A stretch of DNA of 64,000 bases from Caulobacter sp. 602-1 (GCF_003931565.1 NZ_RRYI01000003.1:558001-622000), one strand, 5' to 3'; counted from the first letter of the stretch, positions 1-7,400 are shown. Numbers and translations are program-made. Notes: generated by a model from the sequence alone, not told the origin.

Positions 1-554
1 GTGGGATCGCTGAGGGAAGGCAACGGCGATCCCAGAGGGATGCCCGCGAGGCACTTCATCACCGTGTCCTTGGCCAGGACGGGCGCGAGCGGATTGCGCG
101 CAGACAGCATTGCGGCCGCGTCGCGGATCTGCTGCTCAAGTGCCGCGCCATCGAACGCGACCTTCCATCGCTTGGCGTTGCCGAGGCCGCTCTTGACCCG
201 CTGAAGCAGCTTCTCAAGCCACGAGATCAGCGCCGCTTCTGCGATCACGGGATGATAGAGGCGACCGTCGTCGGCCTTGATCCAGCCGCGCATCGCGACG
301 GCCTTCACCTTCCTGAAGGTCTTCACGTCGAAGCCCAACTCGGCGAGATGGCATAGCTCGTCGTCGTCATCTGGCAACGACGCGGCCGGCACCTGATGCC
401 AGGCCCGGTACCAGAGCTTGTGGCCGATCATCCAGGCGATCGGGTTGCGAGACGCCGTCGCGTTGAAGCTGGAGGCGAACAGGCGCGGGACATCGATCGA
501 CATCCTCGGGAAGTCGCGCAGATCGCAGTCAGATGGTGTGAAGGGGGCGGTCAT
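1..554 (-). CDS. DUF1376 (YdaU-like) phage protein, C-terminus outside window
   Basis: The frame reads leftward from an ATG at 554 and is still open at position 1, so about 184 residues of the N-terminal part are seen. The segment around residues 45-100 (WYRAWHQVPAASLPDDD, then GW-KADDGRLYHPV) is the recognisable DUF1376 core, a domain found in phage early regions beside replication genes and often fused to DNA-binding domains. Its ATG overlaps the stop of the upstream gene as ATGA (551-554), which suggests translational coupling within a leftward prophage operon. The molecular function of DUF1376 is not established. The family call is from remembered motif pattern. Confidence 0.75.
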   Translation of the reverse strand, partial: MTAPFTPSDCDLRDFPRMSIDVPRLFASSFNATASRNPIAWMIGHKLWYRAWHQVPAASLPDDDDELCHLAELGFDVKTFRKVKAVAMRGWIKADDGRLYHPVIAEAALISWLEKLLQRVKSGLGNAKRWKVAFDGAALEQQIRDAAAMLSARNPLAPVLAKDTVMKCLAGIPLGSPLPSLSDP

Positions 555-871
555 AGGGCGTCAGCGCCATCGACCACGAGCCTACGCACTCGCTTGGCGC
601 CGATCTCGGCGATCCGAGCGGCTTGTTCCGGACCTGCCATCTCGGCGGCTAGATCGATCGCAAGCGTCGCGACCTCCAGGAAAGGATCGTCGAACGAGGC
701 ATAGCCGTCCGTCCAAATGTCGCGCTGATAGCCGTACTCGTAACTCAGGGCGACGACGAGCGCCTTCAAGCGCTCCTTCGTCCCTGCCCAGCGGCGGAAG
801 TACGCAGCCATGATCGGGTCTTCCGCTTCAGCAGCCTGGCGCGGCGCGAAGGCGATGACGTTGTCGCTCAT
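551..871 (-). CDS. hypothetical prophage protein (106 aa)
   Basis: This is an uncharacterised acidic protein of 106 residues with a predicted helical middle. It begins MSDNVIAFAPR, a style of N-terminus shared with another gene here (7128-7400, MADVLQFAPRR), which hints at a common leader or interaction segment in this element. It sits between two ATGA junctions: its start overlaps the end of a small frame upstream (868-871) and its stop overlaps the DUF1376 start (551-554). That places it in a tightly coupled leftward operon. No function is assigned. The opposite-strand frames covering it look like shadows. Confidence 0.7.
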   Translation of the reverse strand: MSDNVIAFAPRQAAEAEDPIMAAYFRRWAGTKERLKALVVALSYEYGYQRDIWTDGYASFDDPFLEVATLAIDLAAEMAGPEQAARIAEIGAKRVRRLVVDGADAL

Positions 872-1026
872 CGTTCCAGTTCTTTCATGCGGCGCTCGGC
901 ACGGATGCGCAGCGCGCGGCCATAGTTCGCGACAGGATCAGCGGCCCGGCTGAGAAGGCTCCCGACGCGGGCCTGGACGCCCAGGAGCGCCAGCAGCAAG
1001 ACCTTCTTCCAGCTCGGTGAATTCAC
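868..1026 (-). CDS. possible small membrane peptide (52 aa, GTG start)
   Basis: A short frame starts with GTG at 1026 and stops at 868, where its TGA overlaps the next start as ATGA. The N-terminal third (residues 6-17, KKVLLLALLGVQ) would form one membrane segment or signal anchor, and the rest is basic (R-rich to the C-terminus). It overlaps the end of the HTH gene at 938-1366 by 89 bp in another frame, as nested lysis or small membrane genes often do in phages. The ATGA junction is the main support. It could equally be a fortuitous open frame. Confidence 0.35.
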   Translation of the reverse strand: MNSPSWKKVLLLALLGVQARVGSLLSRAADPVANYGRALRIRAERRMKELER

Positions 1027-1366
1027 GCTCGCGCTCCATCGCTTTCAGTTGTTCCCGGCGCGCGTCGTCAGCTTGGGCGACGATGAAATCTCGGAGCGTC
1101 GTGCCGGTAACCGCGGCGCCCACGTCGATCAGAAATCCGAGCCCGTAGACCATCGACAGGCGGGCGATCGATCTCCCGCTGAGATGGCCCGCCAAGATGT
1201 TCTCGGCGGTCTTGGGCGTGCAGTTGAGGTCCCGCGCCACGTTCTTGGCGGTGTGGACCGGATGCCTGGCCCGGAGCCGCTTTGCGACCTCCTCGGCGAA
1301 GCACCCATCGTCGAAACTTCTGGCTTGGGGGAGAACTCCCACGAACGCATCCCTCATCGCTGGCAT
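938..1366 (-). CDS. HTH DNA-binding protein of prophage (142 aa)
   Basis: Residues about 35-65 (KNVARDLNCTPKTAENILAGHLSGRSI) read as a helix-turn-helix in which a helix ending NCTP precedes a recognition helix. The C-terminal half is a charged helix rich in E and R that could mediate oligomerisation, ending in a proline/glycine-rich tail. It is the first leftward gene, divergent from the rightward gene at 1420, so it may control the intervening 53-bp promoter region. A second Met at residue 4 is a possible start. It may be a Cro/CII-like or replication-associated regulator; the sequence does not decide. Confidence 0.65.
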   Translation of the reverse strand: MPAMRDAFVGVLPQARSFDDGCFAEEVAKRLRARHPVHTAKNVARDLNCTPKTAENILAGHLSGRSIARLSMVYGLGFLIDVGAAVTGTTLRDFIVAQADDARREQLKAMEREREFTELEEGLAAGAPGRPGPRREPSQPGR

Positions 1367-1419
1367 GACTGTCTCGTCGGCCAGGGATTGGCCCCGCCGG
1401 CGGATGCGCGGGAGGGTTC

Positions 1420-1698
1420 ATGAAGGACGATCGGACTTGCCGGTCCGAGCAGTATTGGGATGAAGATCTGGAGCGGTCGGGCGGACAGGCCCGGCCGTTC
1501 TGTGTTTCTGGCCCCGAGGAATTGCTCGCCGAAGCTGTCGACCACGCCATCGGCGCCGGCGCCTGCCGTCTGGCGGGACGGCTGAACCCCAGCGCCCAGG
1601 CCACGTGGAACGCCGTCGCCGAGGCGAAGCGTCGCCAGGCCAAGACGGCGCTGGCCGACTACCTTCGCGCGATCGGCGCTCGTCGCCGTGGTCGGTAA
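1420..1698 (+). CDS. hypothetical prophage protein (92 aa)
   Basis: A 92-residue frame starts at ATG 1420 with a convincing purine-rich ribosome site (GGGAGGG, about 4 bases upstream). The product is charged, with Cys at residues 7 and 28 and a basic C-terminus (ARRRGR). No domain is recognised. It ends 11 bp inside the next gene, as expected for neighbouring small genes in one rightward transcript. Long opposite-strand frames also cross this interval, but their composition (Arg- and Ser-rich) looks like shadow translation. Confidence 0.55.
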   Translation: MKDDRTCRSEQYWDEDLERSGGQARPFCVSGPEELLAEAVDHAIGAGACRLAGRLNPSAQATWNAVAEAKRRQAKTALADYLRAIGARRRGR

Positions 1699-2029
1699 GG
1701 AGACCTCGCGCCAGCGGCTCGACAGAATAGAAGCCGCCCTCCCCCCGATCTTCGTAGAGATCGAAGCATTGAGGATCCTGTTCCAGCTGCTGATCGACTT
1801 CGACCTCCACCGGACCAACGGGACAGAGGTCGAGCCCCTGCTCTTCGAAATCCAAGGCGCCCTGGAGGACATGCTCGACGAGCTGGACCCGGACACCGAG
1901 GAGATCGCCGAGCAGATCCGGTTGGCGGCCATCGCGTCGGCCATGCTCATCGCCGATCGAGGCGAGAGCGAAGTGGTCGACATCGAGGTCGATGACGCGC
2001 CCCATGGCGGGCCGGCGAACGATGACTGA
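1688..2029 (+). CDS. hypothetical acidic helical protein (113 aa, GTG start)
   Basis: The product is strongly acidic and helical: residues 5-60 alternate hydrophobic and charged positions like a coiled coil, and residues 60-110 are rich in D and E. It starts with GTG at 1688, overlapping the preceding gene by 11 bp. No catalytic motif or known domain is recognised. The small size, acidity and phage context would fit a DNA mimic or an adaptor, but that is only a guess from composition. Confidence 0.65.
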   Translation: MVGKETSRQRLDRIEAALPPIFVEIEALRILFQLLIDFDLHRTNGTEVEPLLFEIQGALEDMLDELDPDTEEIAEQIRLAAIASAMLIADRGESEVVDIEVDDAPHGGPANDD

Positions 2030-2076
2030 ACCGGATGACTCGACAGCAATGGATCGCGCGGCGAAGCTGCACTACG

Positions 2077-2589
2077 ATGAGTGGACAACCCGACCCGCCG
2101 AACTGGGCGGAAATAGCGAGCGCGATCGGCACCATTGCTGGTGTCGTGGTCGGTATTCCAGCGGCCGCACTCTATCTGCTCGACCGGCGAGCCGCGAAGC
2201 TGCGCACCTTGACGGTCCAGCCCGCGGACTTCGACGAAGCGCAGAATGCCGGTGTCTTTGTGGTTCGCTTCGTGCCGCCCGATCCGTTGACCCGCTACCA
2301 GGCCACCATCGACCTGGGCTTGGGCACCAAGCGAGTGCTCGCTATGGCCGAAGACATCCCTGGGCCACTCGGTCATCCGTTGCCGCCGCTCGACCATACG
2401 CCGTCGACGGGGACGCGCCGCATTACTGCCCAGCTCTACGAGAGTGGCTACGATCCTCAAGCCAGGAAGGCGAAGTTCTACGTCATTGGCCCGTCGCTCG
2501 CCGCACCCTTCAAAGTGAAAATAACCGTTCGCTCGTGGCCGGATGGTGTCCTCGAGGTCAAGAAGACCGTGGCACTCCGGGCAGGTTAG
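2077..2589 (+). CDS. membrane-anchored hypothetical protein (170 aa)
   Basis: The start at ATG 2077 gives a short polar leader and one hydrophobic segment (residues about 15-33, IASAIGTIAGVVVGIPAAAL), then a basic stop-transfer (DRRAAK) and a cytoplasmic beta-rich domain of about 130 residues. An upstream in-frame ATG at 2035 would add 14 residues of unlikely leader. The architecture, one N-terminal membrane anchor and a soluble tail, recurs in this window at 7472-8083, 10646-11269 and 34686-35273. No function is recognised. Confidence 0.7.
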   Translation: MSGQPDPPNWAEIASAIGTIAGVVVGIPAAALYLLDRRAAKLRTLTVQPADFDEAQNAGVFVVRFVPPDPLTRYQATIDLGLGTKRVLAMAEDIPGPLGHPLPPLDHTPSTGTRRITAQLYESGYDPQARKAKFYVIGPSLAAPFKVKITVRSWPDGVLEVKKTVALRAG

Positions 2590-2621
2590 CCGAGCGAAAA
2601 AGTCTGTCAGATGGACTTCCA

Positions 2622-2807
2622 TCAGATCCTCAGAGCTCGCGCCGAGAAGGCAAAGGCGAGAATGACGGAGCCGATGGCCATGGCCGACCAACCCAGGGCG
2701 CGCAGGGAGTTCCCGTCGCGAAGCGCGGCGGTCATGTTGACCCAAGCGCCCAGCGCGAAGGCGCCATCACCGAGAGCCGTCAGCATGTAGAGCGTATAAG
2801 CCGACAT
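2622..2807 (-). CDS. small two-helix membrane protein (61 aa)
   Basis: A 61-residue protein has two hydrophobic stretches (residues about 5-25 and 38-56) joined by a short loop containing RDG. The start is supported by a strong ribosome site, AAGGAG six bases before the ATG at 2807. It is convergent with the gene ending at 2589. Small two-helix proteins in prophages can be holins, superinfection-exclusion proteins or toxins; nothing here separates these. Confidence 0.65.
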   Translation of the reverse strand: MSAYTLYMLTALGDGAFALGAWVNMTAALRDGNSLRALGWSAMAIGSVILAFAFSARALRI

Positions 2808-2856
2808 CAGGCGGCTCCTTCACGGCCAAGACCGGCCAATGACGATTGAGCTGGCA

Positions 2857-3081
2857 TCAGGCGGCGACTCCAGCTTCGTCGTCCGGCGCCTGCCGTTCGG
2901 CCTTGATCAGCTGCAATCTTTCTTGGGCGCGCTCAAGCACGCGGACCGTTATGCCGCAACCCCTGCGGAGGCGATCCAGGGTGGCCCCTGAACCGAAGAC
3001 AATGGTGCTGAGGCGAGCCGGACTGATGCCGATTAGCACTGCCGCCGCGTCGCACTCGTCAATGAAGGCTTGAACGCTCAT
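2857..3081 (-). CDS. small HTH-like protein, candidate Cro-type regulator (74 aa)
   Basis: Residues about 5-50 (FIDECDAAAVLIGISPARLSTIVFGSGATLDRL) fit a minimal helix-turn-helix with a turn at the GISP segment. It is divergent from the CI-like repressor at 3176, and operators at 3093-3109, 3124-3140 and 3159-3175 fill the space between them, which is the layout of a phage cI/cro switch. The ATG at 3081 is preferred to the one 36 bases upstream because that one overlaps an operator. Role inferred from position. Confidence 0.6.
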   Translation of the reverse strand: MSVQAFIDECDAAAVLIGISPARLSTIVFGSGATLDRLRRGCGITVRVLERAQERLQLIKAERQAPDDEAGVAA

Positions 3082-3092
3082 GGGCAAACAGA

Positions 3093-3175
3093 TGCGTAAT
3101 ATTTTCCGCCCAGTCAACGGCTATGCGTAATTTCTTCCGCTGGCCGTCGCCCTACACGCGCGTAATATCTCCCGC
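3093..3175. promoter_or_regulatory. three direct copies of a 17-bp operator upstream of the CI-like repressor
   Basis: Three direct copies lie at 3093-3109 (TGCGTAATATTTTCCGC), 3124-3140 (TGCGTAATTTCTTCCGC) and 3159-3175 (CGCGTAATATCTCCCGC). The shared core is imperfectly palindromic (GCGkAAwATwTTmCGC), as expected for a dimeric repressor. The spacing is 31 bp then 35 bp, about three helical turns each. The last copy directly abuts the repressor ATG, replacing a normal ribosome site, so binding there could block the repressor's own expression. Confidence 0.85.
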
Positions 3176-4012
3176 ATGTTCGAATTGAAGCCCAAAGCCG
3201 CAGAGACCGACAGCCTGCTCCAAGAGCGGATCCGGGAGAGGCTAGAAGCGCTGCGCCGCAACCCGCGCGAAGTTTCCCTCTCCGCCGGGCTCGGCCCAGA
3301 TGCCCTCAGAACGATACTTCACGGGCGGAGCAAATCGCCACGCAGTGACACGCTTCTTGCAATATCGAAAGAGCTTCAGTGCGATATCAACTATCTACTA
3401 GGTGTTACTAACAAAATTTGGCCCAGTGAATCGATAGAAAAACGGGACAATGGACTTTTAACTGGGGTCAGAAAGCTTGAAATATCAAACAATCTCTCCG
3501 AAAAGTGGCAAGACATAACTTCAGACATATCCTCCAGTGAGGAGGATAAATGTTACGTCGTATTCAATTCCGACATCTTCGGAATTCCTGAATTCTTACC
3601 TGGCTATCAACATCTTGAATATGTTGTTGATGGGCACGCTTCTAGCGTGGCCCCGAGGGGGTCGTATGTTCACTGCGTTGCATTCTTTGACCACAACCTT
3701 GCGCTTAAAGATAATGACCTGGTTATATTGGAGCGACAGCGGATATCTGAAGGCAATAATTCTATAAACATTGCAGAAAATCAGCGAACTATACGTCGAC
3801 TGCGTATATTTGGCGATAACTTGGTTTTACAGCTACCAAACCCGTCAAGCTTAGCCGATAGTGAGGTTGTTCTTCCAAATTACCTGCCATCCGGCGAGCC
3901 GCAGATTTTTAAGTCACGAGAAGAAGCGCTCTCTATCCCTTCCCGAGTTCTGCGCTCTATCAACGTCATCTCCGGACCCACCATCGTGCGGAGCGCCACA
4001 CCCGACGCTTAG
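3176..4012 (+). CDS. CI-like repressor, HTH plus S24-like C-terminal domain (278 aa)
   Basis: Residues about 17-75 form an XRE-type helix-turn-helix (LSAGLGPDALRTILHGRSKSP, then LAISKELQCDINYLLG). The C-terminal 130 residues follow the S24/LexA layout: a G-x-S-like segment near 153-160 (DGHASSVAP), a 'LALKDNDLVIL' strand and an 'RTIRRL' segment near 204-209. The position usually holding the catalytic lysine appears to be Arg, so self-cleavage is doubtful and inactivation may depend on the antirepressor at 4437. The gene is visibly richer in A+T than its neighbours. Operators sit on both sides, and the stop codon touches one of them. Confidence 0.8.
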   Translation: MFELKPKAAETDSLLQERIRERLEALRRNPREVSLSAGLGPDALRTILHGRSKSPRSDTLLAISKELQCDINYLLGVTNKIWPSESIEKRDNGLLTGVRKLEISNNLSEKWQDITSDISSSEEDKCYVVFNSDIFGIPEFLPGYQHLEYVVDGHASSVAPRGSYVHCVAFFDHNLALKDNDLVILERQRISEGNNSINIAENQRTIRRLRIFGDNLVLQLPNPSSLADSEVVLPNYLPSGEPQIFKSREEALSIPSRVLRSINVISGPTIVRSATPDA

Positions 4013-4056
4013 CGGAAAATATTACGCATCGACCGTTGACGCGTAATTTTTTCCGC
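4012..4056. promoter_or_regulatory. two further 17-bp operator copies, head to head
   Basis: At 4012-4028 lies the exact reverse complement of the first copy at 3093-3109, starting on the last base of the repressor stop codon. At 4040-4056 a direct copy (CGCGTAATTTTTTCCGC) follows 11 bases later. They precede the gene starting at 4098 and so probably control the rightward early operon that includes the antirepressor. Confidence 0.85.
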
Positions 4057-4097
4057 GCAATAAATTACTCCATCGACACCCGATGGAGCGCCCGCCC

Positions 4098-4424
4098 ATG
4101 GCCGGCACGATCAGTCCGAAGCGCGTCCTTGCTGAAGGCCTAGAGCCTCGGCGTACCCGGAATTTGTTCCCGGCCACCTACGAGCGTGACGCCTCGATCG
4201 TCGCCGCCATGCTGGCCCGCAACGAAGCCCAGGCCGCCACGGCGCGCCGCGTCCTCCAAGCCGCGCTGAAGTCGGGCGACAAGGTCGTTGCCCGCTCCCA
4301 GCGTCGGCAGCTCGACCGCTTCGAGACCTATTCCCGCAATTGCCGCGAGCGCCTGAACCGGCTCGCGCGCCCCGCCACGCCCGTCGTCGCCGACGACCTG
4401 GCGCCCTTTCTCATGGCCGCATGA
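4098..4424 (+). CDS. hypothetical prophage early protein (108 aa)
   Basis: A basic, highly helical protein with many A, R and Q residues over positions 20-95, suggesting a coiled coil or nucleic-acid-binding helix pair. ATG 4098 is preferred to ATG 4083 because the GGAG near 4086 then lies at a normal distance. It is the first gene to the right of the operator pair at 4012-4056, so it should be under repressor control. Function unknown. Confidence 0.6.
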   Translation: MAGTISPKRVLAEGLEPRRTRNLFPATYERDASIVAAMLARNEAQAATARRVLQAALKSGDKVVARSQRRQLDRFETYSRNCRERLNRLARPATPVVADDLAPFLMAA

Positions 4425-4436
4425 GTGAGAAGACCC

Positions 4437-5156
4437 ATGCAACAGCAACAGGACCACGCTCCGACCGCGCCCGCCATCGGTGCTGCCGCCGAACCCACCA
4501 TGTCGTCCCGCGAGATCGCGGATCTGGTGGAAAGCCGCCACGACAGTGTGAAGCGCACTGTAGAACGGCTCGTAGAGCGCGGCGTGATTGTCCAACCACC
4601 AATGGTGGACGAACCCGACACCGACGCCATGGGCCGATCGCGGTCGACCCAGGTCTACCGACTCTGCAAGCGCGACAGCTACATCGTGGTCGCCCAGCTC
4701 TCGCCAGAGTTCACCGCGCGGCTGGTCGATCGGTGGGAAGAGCTTGAACGTCAAGTCCGGCAGCCGGTCCAGGAGACGCCTGAGGCGCTGGCCTTCCGAG
4801 CGATGCAGGTCATGTACGCCACGATGGAGCAGCAGAAGGCTCAGCTCCTCGAGGCGATGCCGAAGGTCGCCTTCGCCGACAGCGTGACCGAGGCTCCAGA
4901 CGCGATCAGCCTGGCCCAGGCGGCCAAGATCCTCGACACAGGCCGCAATCGCCTCTGCGCCGTGCTGCGCAAGGAAGGCTGGATCACCCGCACCAACGAG
5001 CCCTACCAGCGCCGGATCACCGAAGGCCTGATGGACGTGAAGATCGGGAGCTGGGAGCACCCGGAGAAGGGCCTTCAGCGCAGCGTCACGGCCCTGGTCA
5101 CCGGCAAAGGCCTGCAACGCCTCCGCGCCATGCTCGACCACGGGACGATTCAATGA
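4437..5156 (+). CDS. phage antirepressor, Rha N-domain plus ANT/KilAC C-domain (239 aa)
   Basis: The N-terminal part has the Rha pattern: 'MSSREIADLVESRHDSVKRT', then a hydrophobic strand, then 'YRLCKRDSYIVVAQLSPEFTARLVDRW'. The C-terminal part from about residue 145 matches the ANT/KilAC domain ('AISLAQAAKILDTGRNRL', 'LRKEGWI', 'PYQRRITEGL', then the KG-LQ segment near the end). Such two-domain proteins antagonise phage repressors. Lying directly downstream of the CI-like gene and its operators, it is the natural partner of that switch. ATG 4437 is chosen; GTG 4425 in frame is an alternative start. Confidence 0.85.
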   Translation: MQQQQDHAPTAPAIGAAAEPTMSSREIADLVESRHDSVKRTVERLVERGVIVQPPMVDEPDTDAMGRSRSTQVYRLCKRDSYIVVAQLSPEFTARLVDRWEELERQVRQPVQETPEALAFRAMQVMYATMEQQKAQLLEAMPKVAFADSVTEAPDAISLAQAAKILDTGRNRLCAVLRKEGWITRTNEPYQRRITEGLMDVKIGSWEHPEKGLQRSVTALVTGKGLQRLRAMLDHGTIQ

Positions 5157-5245
5157 CCGCCCGCGCCGTGGTCCGCCACCTTCCTGATTTCATCGTGCTG
5201 ATCGCAGTCGTCGGCGCTGTCGCCAGCTGCGCCTGGAGCATCTGA
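5153..5245 (+). CDS. 30-residue membrane peptide coupled to antirepressor
   Basis: An ATG at 5153 overlaps the antirepressor stop as ATGA and opens a 30-codon frame. The product has a basic N-terminus (MTARAVVRHLPDF) and one hydrophobic helix (IVLIAVVGAVASCAW). The same design, a tiny basic-plus-hydrophobic peptide joined by an ATGA overlap to a neighbour, recurs at 6724-6813. The coupling and hydrophobicity support it as real; function unknown. Confidence 0.6.
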   Translation: MTARAVVRHLPDFIVLIAVVGAVASCAWSI

Positions 5246-5347
5246 CCGATGGTCGGCCTTCGCACCGCTTTTCAATCCGCCAGTAGACGCGCCCCCTCCT
5301 ACAGCGGCGCGCCCACTGGCTCGTCCGATCAACCTTGGGAGACTGAA

Positions 5348-6667
5348 ATGGACATGCATATCGATACGACCTCGCACCTGGCCGCTCAAGCGGTTGAGAC
5401 CCCGGCGCGAGCCGCCACCGACAAGGCCGCCGCGATGGCGGGCCCAGCCGACAATCCTGTCTCGCTGGCTACCCTGTTGGCCAAGCGCAACGCCATGATG
5501 GACGCGATCAATCTTCGCGCGCCCGGCGACGACGCCCCAGACGAGGAGGTGACGCAGGCCAACGAGGCGGCCTTTGCCGTCGAGCAGGAAATCCTGACGA
5601 CGCCCTGCAGGACGGCCGACGACGCCGTCGCGAAGGTCGCCGCGCTGGTCGAGTTCATCAGGGAGGCTGGGTGCCCGGACGAGAGCGACGTCGAGAACGT
5701 CCTGGCGGACATCGGCCGGGTCCTGCGCGGCTCCAGCTATCCCGTTCGCGCCACGAAGGTGGACCGCCGGGATGCCCACTGGGCGCTGGCGCCGCATCAG
5801 ACCATCACGTCCGCCGCCCTTAAGCTGACCGGCGATCTCGCCACCATCGTGGCCGCCGCCGAGGAGTACGACGTCAAGTTCGTGAAGCCGGCCAACGAGC
5901 GTCACAACATCCTAGACGAAGCGGAGGTCGTCGGAGACGAGAAGTCGCGGAGGGCGTCGGAGCTCGCCGAGGCGGATTGGCAAAGCCACCGCGATGCCTA
6001 CCGCGCCATCGTCGATGCGATCTTCGACCAGAATCCGACCACGACCAAGCAGTTGGTGGCCCAGGTCGATACCTGGGGAGCGTTGCTGGCCCATGGCTTC
6101 TACCGAAACCACAAGGCCGACACCCTGATCGGCAAGCTCTACGAGGAGGACGCCATCAAGGTCGGCGAGCACATGCTGGCCAGCCTGAAGGGCATGACCG
6201 GTACCGATGGAGAGTGCCCGAAGCTGTCCGGCGCATCGATCATGCCGCTGGCCTGCAACACCGCCGACATCGACGCGATCGTCGCTGAGGCGAAGGAGCT
6301 CGCGAAAAACATCGGCCCAGCTCAGGACGCTTTCAACGAGGCCAACGAGGCTTGGACCGCTACCAAAGGGGAAGGCGAGGAAGGACTGCTCGCTCGCCAG
6401 AATGAGGCCGAAAGCGTCTGGTGGCATCACCTGGACCGGTTCTCTGAGGCCGCCGAACGCCTCTTCGACCTGCCGGCGCCGACTGCGGCCGACCGAGCCC
6501 GCATCGTCCGCGCCTATGCCGACCTCATGGCGCCGGTTTTCGGCGTTCCTGAGGGCGACGACACCCTGGCCAGCCTGCCGACGGAGAACCTGCTGCAGGT
6601 GATCTCCTATCTGGACGGCACTCGCCCCAAGGCGAAGGCCAATCCCGAACTCCTCGCCGCTGAATAG
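5348..6667 (+). CDS. large hypothetical prophage protein (439 aa)
   Basis: No domain is recognised. The protein is acidic and mostly helical, with repeated stretches rich in A, E and D (for example residues near 55-95 and 330-400) and no membrane segment or signal. ATG 5348 is chosen because GGGAGA lies seven bases upstream; an earlier in-frame start at 5249 would add a Ser/Arg-rich stretch that looks untranslated. Size and position between the antirepressor and Lar-like genes suggest an early-lytic or accessory role. Confidence 0.7.
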   Translation: MDMHIDTTSHLAAQAVETPARAATDKAAAMAGPADNPVSLATLLAKRNAMMDAINLRAPGDDAPDEEVTQANEAAFAVEQEILTTPCRTADDAVAKVAALVEFIREAGCPDESDVENVLADIGRVLRGSSYPVRATKVDRRDAHWALAPHQTITSAALKLTGDLATIVAAAEEYDVKFVKPANERHNILDEAEVVGDEKSRRASELAEADWQSHRDAYRAIVDAIFDQNPTTTKQLVAQVDTWGALLAHGFYRNHKADTLIGKLYEEDAIKVGEHMLASLKGMTGTDGECPKLSGASIMPLACNTADIDAIVAEAKELAKNIGPAQDAFNEANEAWTATKGEGEEGLLARQNEAESVWWHHLDRFSEAAERLFDLPAPTAADRARIVRAYADLMAPVFGVPEGDDTLASLPTENLLQVISYLDGTRPKAKANPELLAAE

Positions 6668-6723
6668 CCGCCACCTAGCCGCCGGTCACACGGCCGGCGG
6701 CGCCCTCTCCTGAGGAAGTGCCA

Positions 6724-6813
6724 GTGACGCGTTCCTTCCGCCCTCCCCCGCCCTTCATCCTGCTGCTCGCCGCCCTGGCCGCGCTCAGCGCCTCCCATGT
6801 GGTGACGCTATGA
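6724..6813 (+). CDS. 29-residue membrane peptide (GTG start)
   Basis: A GTG at 6724 with GAGGAA about nine bases upstream opens a 29-codon frame: a basic, proline-rich N-terminus (MTRSFRPPPP) followed by a hydrophobic helix (FILLLAALAALSA). Its TGA overlaps the next ATG as ATGA at 6810-6813. It resembles the peptide at 5153-5245 in size and architecture but not in detailed sequence. Function unknown. Confidence 0.6.
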   Translation: MTRSFRPPPPFILLLAALAALSASHVVTL

Positions 6814-7127
6814 CCGACCCCCGCATCAAGCGCCCCTGCCCCTTCTGCGGCGAGACCGTCCACCTGACGATCCAGGACGGGGCATGGCCATTTCCTATTG
6901 TCGTTGGCAAGGACACCGTCCGCCGGGCCGACGGCCTGGAAGAGTATGAAGAGGTCGATGCTGTCTATTGCGAGGTCTGCACCGCCGGAGCGCCGATAGC
7001 TACCTGGAACGGCGAACAGCCCGACCACATCCTAGCTGTCATGCGTGACTTCGACCCGACCGAGGACGGTAGCTGCGGTTGCGGCCACGACCGTCACCTG
7101 TTCCTCGCCAAGCAGGAGGCCGCGTAG
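6810..7127 (+). CDS. Lar-like zinc-ribbon protein (105 aa)
   Basis: The N-terminus has CPFCGE (residues 9-14) and, 40-odd residues later, CEVC followed by A-P-ATWN. This is the signature of the Lar family of small zinc-binding phage proteins; Lar of the Rac prophage relieves type I restriction. A second Cys/His cluster near the end (CGCGHDRH) may bind another metal. The start overlaps the stop of the upstream peptide as ATGA. It is paralogous to the next gene. Anti-restriction is known for the family and only inferred here. Confidence 0.75.
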   Translation: MTDPRIKRPCPFCGETVHLTIQDGAWPFPIVVGKDTVRRADGLEEYEEVDAVYCEVCTAGAPIATWNGEQPDHILAVMRDFDPTEDGSCGCGHDRHLFLAKQEAA

Positions 7128-7400
7128 ATGGCCGACGTTCTGCAGTTCGCGCCCCGCCGCACTACTCAGAAGCTGGACCCAAACGCCAGCGGCCCAGCCG
7201 ATGACGGATCACTGATTATCTCGCGCCCCTGCCCCTTTTGCGGCGAAGGTGAACAGCTGACTCTCGGCGAGTACGAGCGCCCCAACTTCAAGGACCCGGC
7301 CATCAACGAAGCCGGCACGTGCGTCTTCTGCGAAGTGTGCGATGGCAGCGCCCCCATCGACGCATGGAACGGCCTCATCCTCTCGCCGAGTGTCGCCTGA
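7128..7400 (+). CDS. second Lar-like zinc-ribbon protein (90 aa)
   Basis: This has the same motif pair as its neighbour: CPFCGE near residue 35 and CEVCDGSAPIDAWN near residue 70, ending soon after. The start codon directly follows the upstream stop (TAGATG) with GGAGG nine bases before it. The N-terminal 30 residues differ from the first copy and begin with an 'FAPRR' segment. The two genes look like an old tandem duplication with diverged tails. Confidence 0.75.
   Translation: MADVLQFAPRRTTQKLDPNASGPADDGSLIISRPCPFCGEGEQLTLGEYERPNFKDPAINEAGTCVFCEVCDGSAPIDAWNGLILSPSVA

Noticed and set aside
1354..2745. 463-residue minus-strand frame
   Set aside because: It opposes three plus-strand genes with better starts and composition; it is Arg/Ser-rich as expected for a shadow in high-GC DNA.
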